DNA from: an uncultured cyanobacterium
GTDB lineage: Bacteria > Cyanobacteriota > Cyanobacteriia > PCC-6307 > Cyanobiaceae
Direction: 5' to 3'
Length of the DNA: 13,115 nucleotides
Assembly: GCA_903862155.1 (NCBI GenBank)
Contig: CAIOXF010000344.1
Span: 1 to 13,115, forward strand
Positions 1 to 6,155 of the stretch are shown here, piece after piece (positions within the stretch are counted from its first letter, which is position 1; every line of letters starts with the position of its first letter). The position numbers and the translations under genes were made by a program. A model generated the notes under the pieces. The model was not told the origin of the DNA. It ran no database searches and was given only the letters and a program-made list of their open reading frames with translations.

Positions 1-314
1 AGCTGATGCAGGCGCTCACGGCACTGGCGCACCAGCGTCTGGCGCCGGCCGGTGCTGAGGGCTCCATACTCCGCAAACCCATCGCGCAGTGGTTCAAGGC
101 GCTGGCGCTCGGCGACCCCCACCGGCTCCGGCGGATCAGCCAGGCTGGCCGCCATGAAGGCGCTGAAGCACTGCTGGCGCCCCATCAGATCGCAAAAGCC
201 CTGCTGGGCCTCCAATTGCAGGGCCTGCTGGAGTGTGCGCAGCCAGGAATCGATGCCGCCGGGAATGGCGCTCAGGGCGCTGGGCTGCTCGCGGGGTTGA
301 GGTCCTGCAGCCAC
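1..314 (-). CDS. recG: ATP-dependent DNA helicase RecG, N-terminal fragment (cut by window edge)
   Basis: RecG remodels stalled replication forks and Holliday junctions. Only about 104 residues are present, and the helicase core lies beyond base 1, so no Walker motif can be checked. The call rests on resemblance to the N-terminal extension of picocyanobacterial RecG: a helix beginning DSWLRTLQQALQLEA, then GFCDLMGRQQCFSAFM, then an AEYGALSTGRRQTLV helix. It also rests on the familiar order rpsB, tsf, conserved hypothetical, recG. The frame is open across the stop of the upstream gene. The best start is GTG at 312-314, which overlaps the upstream gene by 43 bases and has no clear Shine-Dalgarno sequence; internal ATGs would remove conserved-looking residues. 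The family call comes from memory of the family, not from a visible catalytic motif. Confidence 0.7.
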   Translation of the reverse strand, partial: MAAGPQPREQPSALSAIPGGIDSWLRTLQQALQLEAQQGFCDLMGRQQCFSAFMAASLADPPEPVGVAERQRLEPLRDGFAEYGALSTGRRQTLVRQCRERLHQ

Positions 315-1405
315 AGCTGTTCGGCTTCGAGGGTGGCGAGCCGCCGCTGCAGGCGGGCGGATTCACGGGCCATTCTGCGCACCTGCTGCTGGGCCTGCTG
401 AAGCCGGCGCCGGCAGGTGCGCAGCGGCGGCATCTCCATCTCCAGATCAGCCAACCTCAGCAGCACGGCCGTGGCCTCCAGGCCGGCGGGCACCCCATGG
501 CCTTCTGGCTGAAACGGCAGCGGCAGCCGGAGCAGATTGGCGGGAGCCGGCTGGGTTTCCAGCTGGCCTTGGAGCACCGCATCCAGCAGGCTCATCGGCA
601 GCAGGGCCTGGCTCACGCCCTGGCGCAGCAGCTCCACGTTGATGGCGTGGGAGAGGTTGCGCAGCCGGCGCACCAGGGCCTGCTCGAAGCCCGCCAGCCA
701 GCGCAGCATCAGCATCGGCTCCACCGGCAACAGGGTGCTGCCATCTGCTGGCCCAGGGCCGGCATCGGATGGGGAGCTTCCGAGCACCTCGGTGAACGCA
801 TCCACCATGGCCTCCACGGCCTGGCGGGCCTGGAGATCCGAGAGATCGGCTTGATCCGGCGGCCCTTGGAAGGCCGGCTCGTCGGCTTCGGGGCTAGCCG
901 AATCTCTGCCCGGTGCGCCTGCACCAGGCAAGAGTGTGACCAGGCTGCCCGGATCCACCAGTTCAGCGCCGATCGGCAAGGTCATGCCGAGGCTCACCGA
1001 ACCCTGGGGAACGGGCGCCGGTGCCTGCTCACGGTGGCGCTCCTCCAGGGCCTGAATCAAACGCTGGTGGCGGTCGTGCTGTTGTTGCAGGCGCTCCTCA
1101 TCGAGCTCGACGGCCAGATGGGCCAGCTGCTCAACGGTGAGCAGGCTGCAGATGCGCTGCACGAGGGATTCAAGGCGCCGCTGCAGCTTGCGCCGCCGCT
1201 CAGGGGGCAGGGCTCCATAGCGCAACGGGTGAACCTGGGTGGCCAGGTGAAAGCAGGCCTGACGCACTGCCGCCAGGAGCCCATCGCGGAGCACCTGCAA
1301 GTAGAGCGCCAGGTGGCGATACAGCTCCGGATGGGCCTGGGCCAATTCGGCGTGCAGGGCGGAAAGCCGCTCCTGCACTGCCTCCTGGGCGGACTGATCC
1401 GCCAC
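272..1405 (-). CDS. Conserved cyanobacterial hypothetical protein between tsf and recG
   Basis: A 377-residue protein that I do not recognise as a characterised family. Residues 1-125 are mostly helical and rich in Leu, Gln and Arg, with a CFHLATQVHP stretch at 51-60. Residues 126-225 form a Pro/Gly/Asp/Ser-rich, probably disordered linker. Residues 226-310 look folded again, and residues 312-368 form a charged helical or coiled-coil tail ending in an EAEQLWLQD segment. There is no signal peptide or membrane segment, so it is probably cytoplasmic. The start is GTG at 1403-1405 with GGAG about eight bases upstream. It lies 14 bases after tsf and overlaps the proposed recG start, so it is probably cotranscribed with both. 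Picocyanobacteria commonly carry a protein like this here, which suggests a conserved but unassigned role. Confidence 0.85.
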   Translation of the reverse strand: MADQSAQEAVQERLSALHAELAQAHPELYRHLALYLQVLRDGLLAAVRQACFHLATQVHPLRYGALPPERRRKLQRRLESLVQRICSLLTVEQLAHLAVELDEERLQQQHDRHQRLIQALEERHREQAPAPVPQGSVSLGMTLPIGAELVDPGSLVTLLPGAGAPGRDSASPEADEPAFQGPPDQADLSDLQARQAVEAMVDAFTEVLGSSPSDAGPGPADGSTLLPVEPMLMLRWLAGFEQALVRRLRNLSHAINVELLRQGVSQALLPMSLLDAVLQGQLETQPAPANLLRLPLPFQPEGHGVPAGLEATAVLLRLADLEMEMPPLRTCRRRLQQAQQQVRRMARESARLQRRLATLEAEQLWLQDLNPASSPAP

Positions 1406-1419
1406 GACGTTCGCTCCGA

Positions 1420-2079
1420 TCAGGCGGCGCCGCCCATGGCGGCGACCTCAGCGGCGAAGTCCATCTTGTCCACCTCAATGCCCTCACCGAGGTTGAAGCG
1501 CACAAAGCGACGCACCTGGATGTTCTCGCCGACCTTGCCGGCCACCTGCTTCACCAGTTCTTCCACGGTGATGCTGCTGTCCTTGATGTAGGCCTGATCC
1601 ATCAGGGCCATCTCCTTGAGGCGCTTGCCGATACGGCCGGCCACGATCTTCTCCTTCATCTCCTCCTTCTTGCCAGCGAGGTCATCGCGGCCCATCTCGA
1701 TCTGCTTCTCGCGCTCGGCCACTTCAGCCGGGATGTCGTCGACCTTCACGTAGTCGACGGAAGGGCAGGCAGCGATCTGCATCGCCACGTTGCGCAGCAG
1801 TTCCTGGAAGATCTCGCCGCGGGCCACGAAGTCGGTCTCGCAGTTCACTTCCACCAGCACACCCACGCGGGCACCGGTGTGGATGTAAGAACCGATGGCG
1901 CCTTCAGCGGCAGCACGGCCGGCCTTCTTCTCAGCCGAGGCGATGCCCTTCTGACGCAGCCACTCAACGGCTTTGTCCTTGTCGCCGTTGGTCTCGGCCA
2001 GCGCCTTCTTGCAATCCATCATGCCTGCGCCGGTCATGTCGCGCAGTTCTTTAACGAGCTTGGCGGAGATCTCAGCCAT
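1420..2079 (-). CDS. tsf: Translation elongation factor Ts (EF-Ts)
   Basis: EF-Ts is the guanine nucleotide exchange factor that releases GDP from EF-Tu in the cytoplasm. The 219-residue protein begins MAEISAKLVKELRDMTGAGMM, the UBA-like N-terminal module (about 1-55) that contacts EF-Tu. It carries the signature TDFVAR at 82-87 within the core domain. It is shorter than the E. coli protein of about 283 residues, as is usual for cyanobacterial EF-Ts with a reduced core. The ATG at 2079 was chosen because MAEIS is the conserved N-terminus; the frame is open 31 codons further up, but that stretch is unlike the family. There is no Shine-Dalgarno sequence before the ATG. It follows rpsB after 101 bases that contain a strong hairpin, and is followed after 14 bases by the hypothetical gene. 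Confidence 0.97.
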   Translation of the reverse strand: MAEISAKLVKELRDMTGAGMMDCKKALAETNGDKDKAVEWLRQKGIASAEKKAGRAAAEGAIGSYIHTGARVGVLVEVNCETDFVARGEIFQELLRNVAMQIAACPSVDYVKVDDIPAEVAEREKQIEMGRDDLAGKKEEMKEKIVAGRIGKRLKEMALMDQAYIKDSSITVEELVKQVAGKVGENIQVRRFVRFNLGEGIEVDKMDFAAEVAAMGGAA

Positions 2080-2131
2080 GGAAGGGGTTAGGGAGGAAAT
2101 GGGCAGAGGTTTACGGAAGCATGCACGGGTA

Positions 2132-2162
2132 GGCCCCCGCAGTCGCGCGGACTGCAGGGGCC
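2132..2162 (-). promoter_or_regulatory. Strong hairpin in the rpsB-tsf intergenic gap
   Basis: Two 13-base arms (2150-2162 and 2132-2144) enclose a five-base loop, CGCGC in the minus-strand RNA. All positions pair apart from one U-G wobble. On the minus strand it is followed by TACCCGTGCATG with no T-tract, so it is not a standard intrinsic terminator. It could be an RNA processing or stability element, or a partial attenuator that sets tsf below rpsB. The structure is seen directly; the role is inference. Confidence 0.6.
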
Positions 2163-2180
2163 CAGAACCCAACGGGGCGA

Positions 2181-2894
2181 TCAGCCCTCGTCGTCGGCGG
2201 CGTGGTCGCCAGCGCCGTGGCGGCCTTCATTGATGGCGTCAGCAAGACGGCCAAGCACCAGTTGCACCGAACGCACAGCGTCGTCGTTGCAGGGGATGGG
2301 CACGTCGCAGAGGTCGGGGTCGCAGTTGGTGTCGAGCATGGACACCAGGGGGATGTCGAGCTTGCGGGCCTCGAGCACGGCGTTGGTTTCGCGGCGCTGG
2401 TCCACCAGCACCACCACATCGGGCAGGCGGCGCATGTTCTTGAGGCCACCCAGGTACTTCTGGAGACGCTCCAGCTCGCGGCGCAGCACGGCGGCTTCCT
2501 TCTTGGGACGCATCGCGATGGCGCCGGAGGCTTCCATGCGCTCCAGGTCCTTGAGGCGGTCGATGCGGGCACGCATCGTGGTCCAGTTGGTGAGCATGCC
2601 GCCCAGCCAGCGCTGGTTCACGTAGGCAGCACCGCAACGGGTGGCTTCCTGGGCGATCACCTCGGAGGCCTGCTTCTTGGTGCCCACGAACAGGAAGCGC
2701 TTGCCGCTGCGGGCAGCGCTACGCACCCACTTGTAGGCGTTGTTCATGCAGACGGCGGTCTGCACGAGATCGATGATGTGAACCCCGTTGCGCGCGCAAT
2801 AGATGTAGCGCGACATCTTAGGATTCCAGCGGCGAGTCTGGTGCCCGAAGTGGGCGCCAGCCTCCATCATTTCCGCGAGGGTGACGACTGCCAT
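2181..2894 (-). CDS. rpsB: 30S ribosomal protein S2
   Basis: S2 is a late-assembling small-subunit protein needed for S1 binding. The 237 residues carry the family landmarks in order: GAHFGHQTRRWNPKM at 12-27, ARNGVHIIDL at 34-43, RWLGGMLTNW at 95-104, PDVVVLVDQRRETNAVLEA at 158-176, and the C-terminal block NCDPDLCDVPIPCNDDAVRS at 190-209. The protein ends in a short acidic tail (HAADDEG). The ATG at 2894 gives the conserved MAVVTLAEMMEAGAHFGH start. A GGAGG lies more than 20 bases upstream, too far for a normal Shine-Dalgarno sequence. It is first of the rpsB-tsf pair, preceded by a 167-base gap that probably holds its promoter and leader. S2 autoregulation is known in some bacteria, but I see no specific binding site here. 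Confidence 0.98.
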   Translation of the reverse strand: MAVVTLAEMMEAGAHFGHQTRRWNPKMSRYIYCARNGVHIIDLVQTAVCMNNAYKWVRSAARSGKRFLFVGTKKQASEVIAQEATRCGAAYVNQRWLGGMLTNWTTMRARIDRLKDLERMEASGAIAMRPKKEAAVLRRELERLQKYLGGLKNMRRLPDVVVLVDQRRETNAVLEARKLDIPLVSMLDTNCDPDLCDVPIPCNDDAVRSVQLVLGRLADAINEGRHGAGDHAADDEG

Positions 2895-3003
2895 GGTTTT
2901 GAGGTTTCGGGTTCGCCTCCACCTGCCAGGGATCGGACGCCAGTGTCAGGACCGCAAAGGGCGCTGAAGCCTGGTGCCACGATCACCCGAAACACGCAGG
3001 TGT

Positions 3004-3023
3004 GCGGGGTGAATGGACCCCGC
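3004..3023 (-). promoter_or_regulatory. Hairpin in the 167-base gap upstream of rpsB
   Basis: A perfect seven-base inverted repeat (GCGGGGT / ACCCCGC) encloses a six-base loop in the gap between the glycosyltransferase stop (3062) and the rpsB start (2894). It lacks a following T-tract on the minus strand. It may be a weak terminator for the glycosyltransferase or part of the rpsB leader. I see no convincing -35/-10 pair elsewhere in the gap 2895-3061. Confidence 0.4.
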
Positions 3024-3061
3024 CAACGTATCAAATGGCGTCGTGGCGGCGGCTCCGGGCC

Positions 3062-3994
3062 TCAGGCCAGCCCTTCAGCTCGGGCCTCGGCAAACAGGGC
3101 CCGTACGCCGAGGCGGTTCAGGGGCAGCCGCAACAACTCCATCGCCAGACCCGGTTTGCCGTTGCGAATCAACCAGGCCAGCAGGGGCCGCAGGCTGCGC
3201 TCATTGAGCAGGCCCCCCAACGTGAGCACCTCCCACAGCAGGCGGTGCAGCCAGGTGAATTGGATGATCAGCCGCACCCGGCGGGTGGGGTGCTTGCGGA
3301 AGAACACCAGGCCCATGCGGGCGCGCTCGCGCTCCACCCGGATCAGATCGGGAATCTGCTCCAAGCTCAGGGGCGGATGCCAGTGGTAGCCGGCGGCCTC
3401 AGGGCAGCGCACCAACACCACCCCCATGCGCCGTAGCCGCTCACCAAGCTCCAGGTCTTCCCAGCCATAGAGGCGGAAGGCCGTATCGAAGAGGCCGCTG
3501 CGCTCCAGCACCTCCCGGTCGATCGCCACATTGCCCGTGGCGAAATAGGCCCACGAGAGATCACGCAGCTTGTGGGGCTCGCTGGTGGGATTCTCGAAAT
3601 TGGCGGTGTTGATCACCGCGCCATAGGTAAAGCACAGCCGGTTGCCACTGCGCTGCCATTGGCGCTCGAGGGCGCGGCCATGGCACACGAGGAAATCGGG
3701 CAGCACCACAAGGTCGCTGTCGATGAACACAATCCCATCGCCGCGGGCTTCGCGCACGCCGCGATTGCGCCCTTCGGCCGGCCCCCCATGCTCCTGCTGG
3801 ATCAGGCGCACATGGGGGAGTTCATCGGCGTGCTCCCGGATCCAATCCACGGTGGCATCGGTGGAGCCGTCGTCCACCAGCACCACTTCGAAGTTGTCGA
3901 CCGGTACCGCCAACCGCTGGCTCTCCAGGGCCCGCAAGCACTTCTGCAGGATCGGCAGCCGGTTGTAGGTGGGGATGACGACGCTGAGGAACAT
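3062..3994 (-). CDS. Family 2 glycosyltransferase with C-terminal GWED (glycosyltransferase 7-like) segment
   Basis: Predicted to move a sugar from a nucleotide-sugar donor to an unidentified acceptor. In the 310-residue protein the GT-A fold begins at once with SVVIPTYNR (4-12). VLVDDGSTD (38-46) is the nucleotide-binding segment, FIDSDLV (90-96) holds the DSD metal-binding triad, and GWEDLELGERL (177-187) is the Glu-Asp motif of GT2/GT7-type enzymes near the acceptor site. A YHWHP follows at 203-207. The C-terminal 100 residues are basic and hydrophobic, suggesting membrane association without a clear transmembrane helix. The ATG at 3994 starts right at the first beta strand; the frame is open 23 codons upstream through the preceding terminator, so the shorter start is preferred. 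No other sugar genes are in view, so donor and acceptor cannot be named. Confidence 0.9.
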   Translation of the reverse strand: MFLSVVIPTYNRLPILQKCLRALESQRLAVPVDNFEVVLVDDGSTDATVDWIREHADELPHVRLIQQEHGGPAEGRNRGVREARGDGIVFIDSDLVVLPDFLVCHGRALERQWQRSGNRLCFTYGAVINTANFENPTSEPHKLRDLSWAYFATGNVAIDREVLERSGLFDTAFRLYGWEDLELGERLRRMGVVLVRCPEAAGYHWHPPLSLEQIPDLIRVERERARMGLVFFRKHPTRRVRLIIQFTWLHRLLWEVLTLGGLLNERSLRPLLAWLIRNGKPGLAMELLRLPLNRLGVRALFAEARAEGLA

Positions 3995-4024
3995 GGCGGG
4001 GCGAGGGAAGCAACAGGTTGCTGC

Positions 4025-4052
4025 AAAAAAGGGGGACCCCTGCGGGTCCCCC
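4025..4052 (-). terminator. Rho-independent terminator after the small basic gene
   Basis: On the minus strand a perfect nine-base stem (GGGGGACCC / GGGTCCCCC) with a GCAG tetraloop is followed directly by six T residues. It lies 22 bases past the stop of the 51-residue gene and 30 bases before the glycosyltransferase ATG. It should therefore end the devBCA/small-gene transcript, leaving the glycosyltransferase dependent on read-through or a very close promoter. Confidence 0.92.
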
Positions 4053-4074
4053 GGCAATGCCATGCAGGCAGGGA

Positions 4075-4230
4075 TCAGTCGGCAGCGCCGCCGTTGTTGG
4101 CCGTACCAGTCACGCCATTGCCAGCACCTTCACCGCGGCCATCGTTGCGGAGCTTGCGCTTCTTGAACTTGCGGGCGTAGGCGCGATTGCGCTCCTGCTT
4201 TTCTTTCTTCAGATTCCTGCGCTTGGCCAT
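4075..4230 (-). CDS. Small, highly basic conserved cyanobacterial protein (51 aa)
   Basis: This reading frame encodes 51 residues. Its first 28 hold about 15 Lys/Arg, with pieces such as MAKRRNLKKEKQERNRAY and RKFKKRKLR; its last 23 are a Gly/Ala/Asn-rich tail ending GGAAD. The look is of a short basic helix with a flexible tail, as in small RNA- or ribosome-binding proteins, but I know no assigned function. It starts at the ATG 4228-4230, ends with TGA at 4075-4077, and is followed by a textbook terminator. It lies 38 bases after devA, so it is either the last gene of the pcyA-devBCA transcript or has its own promoter. I recall similar small basic proteins in other picocyanobacteria, which supports it being a real gene. 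Confidence 0.85.
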   Translation of the reverse strand: MAKRRNLKKEKQERNRAYARKFKKRKLRNDGRGEGAGNGVTGTANNGGAAD

Positions 4231-4245
4231 GCGGGCGGCGTGTGG

Positions 4246-4273
4246 GAGATAGGCGAACGTTCACCTTACTCAA
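4246..4273 (-). promoter_or_regulatory. Weak candidate promoter for the small basic gene
   Basis: On the minus strand TTGAGT (4268-4273) and TATCTC (4246-4251) are separated by 16 bases and would place a start a few bases upstream of the ATG at 4230. The -35-like element overlaps the devA stop codon. The match to consensus is poor, so this is a guess. Confidence 0.2.
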
Positions 4274-4986
4274 CCGTCCTGCATCAAGCGTCCGTCTTCC
4301 ATGCGTACAAGCCGGTCAGCCACATCAAGGATGCGCGGATCGTGCGTGACCATCAACACACCGCAGCCCTGTTCACGGGCGAGGGATTGCAGCAGATCCA
4401 CCACTTCACGCCCAGTGCGGCTGTCGAGGGCAGCGGTGGGTTCATCCGCCAGCAGCAGCCGCGGGCGGGCGGCCAGGGCGCGGGCGATCGCCACCCGCTG
4501 TTTCTGGCCACCGGAGAGGTCGTGGGGCAACTTGCCGAGCTCATCTCCCAGCCCCACCGCCCGCAGCCATTGGCGCGCCTGGTCGCGGCGGGCCCGGTAG
4601 CTCAAACCCTCCAGCAGATCAGAGCCCATCTGCACGTTCTGCTCCGCGGTGAGGCAGCGCAGAAGATTGTGGCCCTGGAAAATCATGCCGATGGAGCGCC
4701 GCAGCCGCTGACGCACATCGCGGCCAGCGCCATGGAGCTCCTGGCCGAACACCCGCACTGAGCCCTGCTGCACCGAACGCAGGGCACCCACCAGAGTGAG
4801 CAGAGTGGTCTTGCCGCATCCTGAAGGGCCGGTGAGCAACACCACTTCGCCTGGGGTGATTGTGAGATCTACGCCCTGAAGCACCTGGCGCCGCATGGCG
4901 GCGTGGCCATACCAGTGGCTCAGGCCCTCCACCGCCACGGTGGCGCTACTGGCACGGGCCGAGGGAGACGACACGGCAGCCACCAT
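4270..4986 (-). CDS. devA: DevA-type ABC exporter ATPase subunit
   Basis: The ATP-hydrolysing subunit of the DevBCA exporter, a cytoplasmic protein expected to bind the DevC permease. The 238 residues contain Walker A GPSGCGKT (53-60), Q-loop Gln104 in IFQGHNLL, signature LSGGQKQRVAIARAL (157-171), Walker B LLLADEP (177-183) and the switch His215 in VTHD. It is closest to the MacB/LolD/DevA class of ATPases. The start is ATG 4984-4986, whose A is also the last base of the devC stop (TGATG), so translation is probably coupled to devC. The frame is open 22 codons further upstream, but that falls inside devC. All catalytic residues are present. The DevA name rests on the neighbouring DevC and DevB; alone it could be called any MacB-like ATPase. 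Confidence 0.93.
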   Translation of the reverse strand: MVAAVSSPSARASSATVAVEGLSHWYGHAAMRRQVLQGVDLTITPGEVVLLTGPSGCGKTTLLTLVGALRSVQQGSVRVFGQELHGAGRDVRQRLRRSIGMIFQGHNLLRCLTAEQNVQMGSDLLEGLSYRARRDQARQWLRAVGLGDELGKLPHDLSGGQKQRVAIARALAARPRLLLADEPTAALDSRTGREVVDLLQSLAREQGCGVLMVTHDPRILDVADRLVRMEDGRLMQDG

Positions 4987-6155
4987 CAGAAGATCTCCGC
5001 CGGATCGGCGTCGGCCAGGCGGCGCATCGCGAAGGCGGCAGAACCCATGCACATCACCAAGATCATTCCGAACACCAGCAGGGCCCGCTGGGGATCCATC
5101 TCCACCGGTAAGCGGGTGCCGGAGCGAACTAAGGCATACAAGCCCTGACCAGCCAGATAGGCCGGGAGATAGCCCAGCATCGCCAGGATCAGGGCCTCCC
5201 GCGCCACCACGCCCAGCAAGCCAGCGAGGCGATAACCCATGGCCATCAAGGTGGCGTATTCCGGCAGGTGATCACTCACATCGGAATAGAGGATCTGATA
5301 CACGATCACGCAGCCCACTACGAAGCCCATGCCGGCACCCAAGGTGAAGATGAAGCCGATGGCGGTGCTGCTTCGCCAGTAATTCTTCTCGAATTCTTCG
5401 AAACCTTTCTTGGTGTAGATGCTCACATCGCTGGGGAGCATCGTTTTCAGGCGTGCCGCCACCTGGGCCGGATCGGCACCAGGCTTGAGGCGGATCAGCC
5501 CCAGCTCGATCGAGCCAGGGGGGGTCCCGGGCATCAGCTGAAGGAAGGTTTCCCGGCTGGTGAGCATGTTGCCGTCGGCGCCGAAGGAGGGGCCCAGGCT
5601 CACCAGCTCAGCCACCCGCACCCGCTTGCCGGCCACCTCAGTTTCCACCACCTTGCCCTGCTTGAACCACTCGGCGATCGGGCCGAACTCCGGGCGGGAG
5701 CGGTCATCGAAGAGCACCCGGCCTTTCTGCGTCAGGGCCTTGGCCTTCTCGGTGAGGGTGGGGTCGGTGAAGAGCGGATCGGTGGGATCGAAGCCCAGGG
5801 TGAGGATGGAGCGGGTGTTGCGGGTCTGGGGGTTGCGCCAGAGCAGCAGGTTCCAGTGGACCGGGGTGGTGCCGCTCACCTCGGGATCGGCCATGGCCTG
5901 CACCAGCCGCCGGCGCGGGAACCCCGCCATGCCGATCGAGCTCATGGTGCGCGGGCTCATCAGCACCAGATCAGCATCGAAGAGCTTGTGCACGGTGACG
6001 CTGGCCTCAAACAGGCCATCGCGGAATCCCAGCTGCATGAACATCAGGATTCCGGCAAAGGCGATGCCCGCCAGGGCCACCCCCAGGCGCATCGGCTGAC
6101 GGGCCAGCAGCAGCCAGGCCAGCGGAATGCGCCGCGAACGCCAGAACTGATTCAC
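4986..6155 (-). CDS. devC: DevC-type ABC exporter permease
   Basis: Inner-membrane permease of a MacB-like tripartite exporter. The 389 residues have one N-terminal membrane segment (about 24-44, GVALAGIAFAGILMFMQLG), a long periplasmic domain (about 50-260, starting FRDGLFEASV), and three C-terminal membrane segments (about 265-289, 312-335 and 358-377), the FtsX/MacB layout. The protein ends DADPAEIF, like the DPAEVF ending of DevC proteins. The start is GTG 6153-6155, which forms a GTGA overlap with the devB stop, so the two genes share four bases. The 3' end shares one base with devA. In heterocyst-forming cyanobacteria DevBCA exports envelope glycolipids; this organism is unlikely to make heterocysts, so the substrate is open. 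Confidence 0.93.
   Translation of the reverse strand: MNQFWRSRRIPLAWLLLARQPMRLGVALAGIAFAGILMFMQLGFRDGLFEASVTVHKLFDADLVLMSPRTMSSIGMAGFPRRRLVQAMADPEVSGTTPVHWNLLLWRNPQTRNTRSILTLGFDPTDPLFTDPTLTEKAKALTQKGRVLFDDRSRPEFGPIAEWFKQGKVVETEVAGKRVRVAELVSLGPSFGADGNMLTSRETFLQLMPGTPPGSIELGLIRLKPGADPAQVAARLKTMLPSDVSIYTKKGFEEFEKNYWRSSTAIGFIFTLGAGMGFVVGCVIVYQILYSDVSDHLPEYATLMAMGYRLAGLLGVVAREALILAMLGYLPAYLAGQGLYALVRSGTRLPVEMDPQRALLVFGMILVMCMGSAAFAMRRLADADPAEIF

Noticed and set aside
233..1591. Long plus-strand open frame antisense to the hypothetical protein and the tsf end
   Set aside because: It mirrors real minus-strand genes in high-GC DNA; its translation is Gln/His/Leu/Gly-rich with no family motif.
2202..3389. 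Plus-strand open frame of about 395 codons across rpsB
   Set aside because: It is antisense to rpsB and the glycosyltransferase; its composition is typical of a shadow frame, rich in His and Gly with no motif.
4484..4491. HIP1 palindrome GCGATCGC, with another copy at 11401-11408
   Set aside because: I found only two copies, both inside genes, which is not a notable density for GC-rich DNA; it fits a lineage without HIP1 enrichment.
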